Origin: Bog-756 sp963734395 | GTDB lineage: Bacteria > Actinomycetota > Acidimicrobiia > Acidimicrobiales > RAAP-2 | NCBI GenBank assembly: GCA_963734395.1 | Contig: CAVTGY010000002.1 | Coordinates: 744,001 to 808,000 of the forward strand | Direction: 5' to 3' | DNA length: 64,000 nt | In this document: positions 60,337 through 64,000 of the stretch, one piece after another | Numbering within the stretch: the stretch's first letter is position 1 | Layout of the letters: each line of letters opens with the position of its first letter | Program-made: the position numbers and the translations under genes | Notes under the pieces: model-generated | What the model saw: only the letters and a program-made list of their open reading frames with translations | Told to the model about the DNA's origin: nothing | Databases searched by the model: none

Positions 60337-61502
60337 TCAGTACGACTTGGGCAGCCCCAACGAGTGCTGGGCCACGAAGTTGAGGATCATCTCGCGACTG
60401 ACCGGGGCGATCCGGAGCAGTCGGGTCATGCCCCACATGTCGGCCAGTCCGTACTCGGACGACATGCCGTTGCCCCCGTGGGTCTGGATGGCCTGATCCA
60501 GCGCCGCCAGAGCCGCTTCGGCTGCCGAGTACTTGGCCATGTTGGCCGCCTCGCCCGCTGCGGGGGTGTCGCCGGCAACGTCGCACAGCCATGCCGCCTT
60601 GTCGGTCATCAGGCGGGCCAGCTCGACCTCGATCTTGGCCTTGGCCAGTGGGTGGGAGATCCCCTGGTGGCGGCCGATCGGGGTACCCCACACCTCGCGG
60701 CCCTTGGCGTACTCGGCCGCCTTGTCCAACGCGTAGCGCCCGATGCCGTTGGCGGTGGCGGCGGAAAGGATGCGCTCGGGGTTGAGCCCGACGAACACCT
60801 GGCGCAGCCCCTCGCCCTCGGCGCCGATCAGCCGGTCGGCCTCGACTTCGGCGTTGTCGAAGAACAGGGTGTACTGCTTCTCCGGTGCGACGATCTCCAC
60901 CGGCAGCACCTGCTTGTCGAGCCCGGGCGTGTCGGTGTCCACCACGAACAGCGACAGTCGTCCCCGACCGGTGTCCGGGTCGACCCCCGACCGGGTGACC
61001 ACCAGCACCGCCTGGCACTCGTCGACCCCGGAGATGTAGTACTTCGAGCCGTTGAGCCGGTAGATGTCGCCGTCCTTGGTCGCGGTCAGCGACAGGTTGT
61101 GGGAGTTGGATCCGGCGTCGGGCTCGGTGATGGCGAAGGCCATCTTGAGCGTCACCGGTGGCGAAGCCGGGAAGCCAGCGTTGCTTCTGGGCCTCGGTTC
61201 CGAACTTGGCGATGATGGTGGCACAGATGGCCGGTGACACCACGATGACCAGCAGTGGGCATCCGGCCGCGGCCAGCTCTTCCTGCACCGCGGCCAGCTC
61301 GGTGATCCCGCCCCCGCCCCCGCCGTACTGCTCGGGCACGTTGACTCCGAGGAAGCCCGCCTCGGCCATTTCGTTCCAGAGCTCGTCGGTGCGCTGGTCC
61401 GCGTGGGCCTTCTCCACGTAGTACTCGTGGCCGTACTTGGAGGCGATGGAGCCCACCGCCTCCCGCAGCATCTGCCAGCTCGTCGGACTCGATGAAATCC
61501 AT
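60337..61502 (-). CDS. Acyl-CoA dehydrogenase, second copy
   Basis: About 388 residues, ATG at 61502 behind GAGGAGC. The N-terminal helices contain MAEAGFLGVNVPEQYGGGGG, the middle AFAITEPDAGSNSHNLSLTA and YRLNGSKYYISGVDECQAVL, and the C-terminal part IGRHQGISHPLAKAKIEVEL, AALDQAIQTHGGNGMSSEYG and LRIAPVSREMILNFVAQHSL. The HGGNGM and APVSREMI blocks are typical of short or branched-chain dehydrogenases of catabolic operons. Two frame changes, near 61470 and 61155. Last gene of an operon with AtuA-like and biotin-carboxylase genes, suggesting degradation of an isoprenoid or branched acyl chain. Confidence 0.9.
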
Positions 61503-61535
61503 GGCGGTGCTCCTCGGGACCGTATGGCCGGTCGG

Positions 61536-63323
61536 TCAGCAGGCCGACGGGGATGTCGACCACTCTGCTCCGAAGGTACTCGCCCAGTCCCTTGGCCTGT
61601 GGATCCGGACGGGTGGAGCTGGCCACCCCTTCGCCCAGCAGGCCGACCACCACGAAGTTGAGCGCTCGCAGATTGGGGAAGGCAGTGTCGCCGGATGTCG
61701 AGCCGGTCGGCCTCGGGGAGCAGGGTGCGGAAGTGTTCGATGGTGAGGTAGGAATCGAGCCAGTCCCATGCCTGATCGTGCGCGCCCACAGCCCGACGTT
61801 GGCGTTGCCTCCCTTGTCGCCCGAACGGGCACCGATGATGGTGCCCAGGGGCAGGCGACGGCTGGGTCCGGCGGGGCAGACCAGGAGGCAGGCGTGCCCT
61901 TCGGATCGGTCGGTGTGCCGGCCGATCGGTTGCCGATCGTTCGCCGACGATCTGGTTTGCGGTGTGGGGTACGGCCACCCGCCGACCGTCGGCGTGCACG
62001 ACCTCGGGGACGACCAGGCCGGCCGGCACCAGCGCGGGCCAGTAGACGCCGTAGACGGAACCGGCCGCCGGCGGCGCGCTCAGGTGGAGTCCGGGGTAGC
62101 CGGCCAGCGCCAGTTCGGTGGCCGCTCCGGAGAAGGACCGGCCCACCCGTTCCGGGTCGGCGTCCTTGACGGTGATCCTCAACTGGGCGGTGGCCTCGAC
62201 GTTGGTTGGCGCGTCCGGTTTGTCCGAGCGGATGAGCCGAGCGTCGAATTCGGCGAACTGTTGCGCACCGCCCAGCGCCTCGTCCAGCGAGCGCAGGGTG
62301 AGCTCCGCCTTCTCCTCGATGTCCAGCCCGGTGAGGACGAAGGTCATCGAGTTGCGCCATCCGCCCAACAGGTTGAGGCAGACCTTCACATCCACCGGGG
62401 CGGGCAGTCCGCGGGTGCCGGCCAGCCGGACCCGGTCCGGTCCCACCTGTTCGACCGAGACGGTGTCGAAGCGGGCCACCACATCGGTGTTGGGGTAGTG
62501 GTGGCCGTCGATCTCGTAGAGGAGCTGGGCGGTGACGGTGCCCACCGACACCTCGCCGCCGGTGCCCGGGTGCTTGGTGATCACCGACGAGCCGTCCTCG
62601 GCCACCTCGGCGATGGGGAAGCCGGGATGCTCGAGACCGGCGACCTCGGTGAAGAACGCGTAGTTGCCGCCGGTGGTCTGGGGGCCGCACTCGATGACAT
62701 GGCCGGCCACCACGGCTCCGGCCAGCCGGTCCCAGTCGGTCTGGCGACCAGCCGTGGTGCCACGCCGCCGGCCCGACCACCAGCGAGGCGTCGGTGATCG
62801 CGGGGACAGATGACCACGTCGGCCCCGGCGGACAGGGCCTCGACGATGGGCCAACCACCGAGGTAGGCGTTGGCCGAGATGACCTGACCGGCGGCATCTG
62901 CCAGCGGCTGTCCGGTGTCCAGGTGGGCCAGCGGATGGCCGGCCCGGTCGAGCTCGCCGATTCGGGGAAGCAGGTCGTCACCCTCCACGTGGGCCACCGA
63001 AACCTCGAGTCCCAGTCGCTTCGCCAGCTGCCGGATCTGGTCGGCCAGCCCGGCCGGGATTGAGCCCACCGGCGTTGGTGACCACCTCGTATGTTGCGGT
63101 CGATGCAGGTGCCCAGGACCTCTTCCATCTGGGTGAGGAAGGTGTGCGCCCATCCCTTGGTCGGATCTCGCTGCAGGCCCTTCCACAGGATCAGCATGGT
63201 GAGCTCGGCCAGCCAGTCCCCGGTGAGGACGTCGATGGGACCGCCGTCCACCATCTCCTTGGCGGCAGAGAGACGATCGCCGTAGAACCCCGAGCAATTG
63301 GCGATGCGCAGCGGGTCGCTCAC
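61536..63323 (-). CDS. AtuA-like (DUF1446) acyclic terpene utilisation protein
   Basis: About 596 residues in several frames, GTG start at 63323. Opening block LRIANCSGFYGDRLSAAKEM and DVLTGDWLAELTMLILWKGL, then TQMEEVLGTCIDRNI, ITDASLVVGPAAWHHGW, IECGPQTTGGNYAFFTEVAG, VGTVTAQLLYEIDG and VKVCLNLLGGWRNSMTFVLT, in the order of the DUF1446 family. The C-terminal small domain carries GDKGGNANVG-like sequence and ends VVGLLGEGVASST. AtuA proteins accompany geranyl-CoA carboxylase in citronellol and geraniol breakdown; the biochemical step is not established. The stop is taken at 61536, but the reading frame around it is damaged. Confidence 0.82.
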   Translation of the reverse strand: MSDPLRIANCSGFYGDRLSAAKEMVDGGPIDVLTGDWLAELTMLILWKGLQRDPTKGWAHTFLTQMEEVLGTCIDRNIRGGHQRRWAQSRPGWPTRSGSWRSDWDSRFRWPTWRVTTCFPESASSTGPAIRWPTWTPDSRWQMPPVRSSRPTPTSVVGPSSRPCPPGPTWSSVPAITDASLVVGPAAWHHGWSPDRLGPAGRSRGGRPCHRVRPPDHRRQLRVLHRGRRSRASRLPHRRGGRGRLVGDHQAPGHRRRGVGGHRHRPAPLRDRRPPLPQHRCGGPLRHRLGRTGGTGPGPAGRHPRTARPGGCEGLPQPVGRMAQLDDLRPHRAGHRGEGGAHPALAGRGAGRCATVRRIRRSAHPLGQTGRANQRRGHRPVEDHRQGRRPGTGGPVLLRSGHRTGAGRLPRTPPERAAGGRFRLRRLLARAGAGRPGRPRGRARRRSAGGRTPHRKPDRRRTIGNRSAGTPTDPKGTPASWSAPPDPAVACPWAPSSVPVRATREATPTSGCGRARSGMGLARFLPHHRTLPHPAPRGRPARHPATLPSPICERSTSWWSACWAKGWPAPPVRIHRPRDWASTFGAEWSTSPSAC

Positions 63324-64000
63324 GATGGCGATGCGTCCGGCTGCGGCTCGGGCCGCAGCTCCGGCTGGGCTCCGCCTCCACCACCACCAGCGTCTGGCCG
63401 GTCTCCACCTGGTCGCCCTCCGACACGGTCACCTCTGCCACCGTGCCGCCGGAGGAGGCGTGCACGGCGTGTTCCATCTTCATCGCCTCGAGCACCACCA
63501 GCAGCTGACCCGATGCCACCGTGTCGCCGACCGCCACGGCCACCCGGACCACGCCACCGGGCATGGGGGCGAGCGCGGAGCCCTCGGGAGCCTGGTCGCC
63601 GCCCGCAGGAAACCGGGGTTGCTCGTGCAGCGTGGAACTTCCGTCGGCACCGTCCACGTAGGCGACGGGTCCGACCTGTTCGATCGAGGTAGTGACGGGT
63701 CAGTCCACCGACGGTGAGGCTCACCCGATCGGCGGTCACCGCCACCTTGTCGACATCCAGGTTGGTCCCGTCGATCTGCACCTCTTCGAGCTGGTGCCCG
63801 TAACGATCGAACCGGTAGCCCACCTCCACCGATCGTCCCCCGACCTCGATAGGTGTCCTGTTGCAGGCCGGATGCGTTGTTGCGGTATCCCGAGGGGACG
63901 GTCGGCTGCACCCGGGCCCCGCGCCGGCGGCGTGCCTGTTCGGCGAGGGCGGCGGCCAGCGCGTGGCGGCGTACGGCATCGAGGTCGGCCAGCGGGGAGG
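63320..64000 (-). CDS. Acyl-CoA carboxylase biotin-carrier (alpha) subunit, C-terminal part
   Basis: Partial: the carboxylase domains lie beyond the right edge. The visible C-terminus has a linker domain (VGYRFDRYGHQLEEVQIDGT, VAVTADRVSLTVGG) and the biotinyl domain ALAPMPGGVVRVAVAVGDTV, LLVVLEAMKMEHAVHASSGG, where the Lys of AMKM receives biotin, and VSEGDQVETGQTLVVVEA. The end shifts frame and stops at 63320, overlapping the GTG of the AtuA-like gene as GTGA. Together with the AtuA-like and dehydrogenase genes it resembles a geranyl-, methylcrotonyl- or propionyl-CoA carboxylase operon. The substrate is undecided. Confidence 0.85.
   Translation of the reverse strand, partial: PPRWPTSMPYAATRWPPPSPNRHAAGAGPGCSRPSPRDTATTHPACNRTPIEVGGRSVEVGYRFDRYGHQLEEVQIDGTNLDVDKVAVTADRVSLTVGGLTRHYLDRTGRTRRLRGRCRRKFHAARATPVSCGRRPGSRGLRARPHARWRGPGGRGGRRHGGIGSAAGGARGDEDGTRRARLLRRHGGRGDRVGGRPGGDRPDAGGGGGGAQPELRPEPQPDASPS

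Noticed and set aside
61553..62797. A 414-residue plus-strand open frame opposite the AtuA-like gene
   Set aside because: The minus strand has clear DUF1446 homology throughout; the plus frame has none.
1..64000. Programmed frameshifting or widespread pseudogenes as explanation for broken genes
   Set aside because: Breaks are scattered, lack slippery-site context or downstream structure in common, and hit housekeeping genes; sequencing error is simpler.
1..64000. CRISPR array, prophage or integrase
   Set aside because: No regularly spaced direct repeats, phage structural genes or recombinase were seen; the only mobile element is the IS1182-family copy.

Overview
The window is high-GC DNA with actinobacterial small ribosomal protein genes (bS22, bL37), GTG and TTG starts, and tightly overlapping ATGA/GTGA gene junctions. 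The catabolic acyl-CoA genes, the MgtE-domain plus NRAMP pair and the tatD-rlpA-ksgA-ispE order fit Actinomycetota, probably Acidimicrobiia. The class is inference; no rRNA gene is present to settle it.

A warning governs the whole annotation. Most genes longer than about 1 kb, including housekeeping genes such as bipA, rsmI and a response regulator, change reading frame one or more times while the protein similarity continues on both sides. This looks like uncorrected single-base indels in the assembly rather than decay. I give one span per gene across these breaks. Several very long open frames are false fusions made by the same errors.

Region by region: 1-19.0 kb is a cell-surface glycan cluster. 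It holds two AftB-like (GT89) arabinofuranosyltransferase homologues in opposite orientation, two paralogous polytopic membrane proteins, three other GT-C-type glycosyltransferases, and three acyltransferase-3/SGNH O-acyltransferases, two of them a tandem duplication. 19.0-20.8 kb is a MarR regulator with a palindromic operator and an MFS exporter. 20.8-22.3 kb holds a lipoprotein and a small secreted protein with a clear promoter and terminator. 22.4-27.0 kb holds an acyl-CoA dehydrogenase and a divalent-metal module: a soluble MgtE-type sensor, a structured leader and an NRAMP-related transporter. 27.2-32.8 kb is a GT4/methyltransferase/prenyltransferase-like cluster facing a methyltransferase, a carboxymuconolactone-decarboxylase-like protein and a GDT1-family transporter. 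32.8-38.4 kb has aminopeptidase N, a PfkB kinase and an intact IS1182-family element whose CTAG target overlaps the kinase stop codon.

38.5-49.2 kb is mostly housekeeping: GDPD, bL37, DUF192, rsmI, msrA, NUDIX, metG, tatD, an RlpA-like secreted protein behind a structured leader, ksgA, ispE, a membrane GNAT and bS22. 49.3-53.4 kb has a two-component system, tRNA-Gln and bipA. 53.5-60.1 kb is a three-gene pilin-type operon headed by a giant pilin carrying a predicted disulfide-rich beta-propeller, the most novel system here. 60.3-64.0 kb is a catabolic operon: biotin carboxylase subunit, AtuA-like protein and acyl-CoA dehydrogenase.
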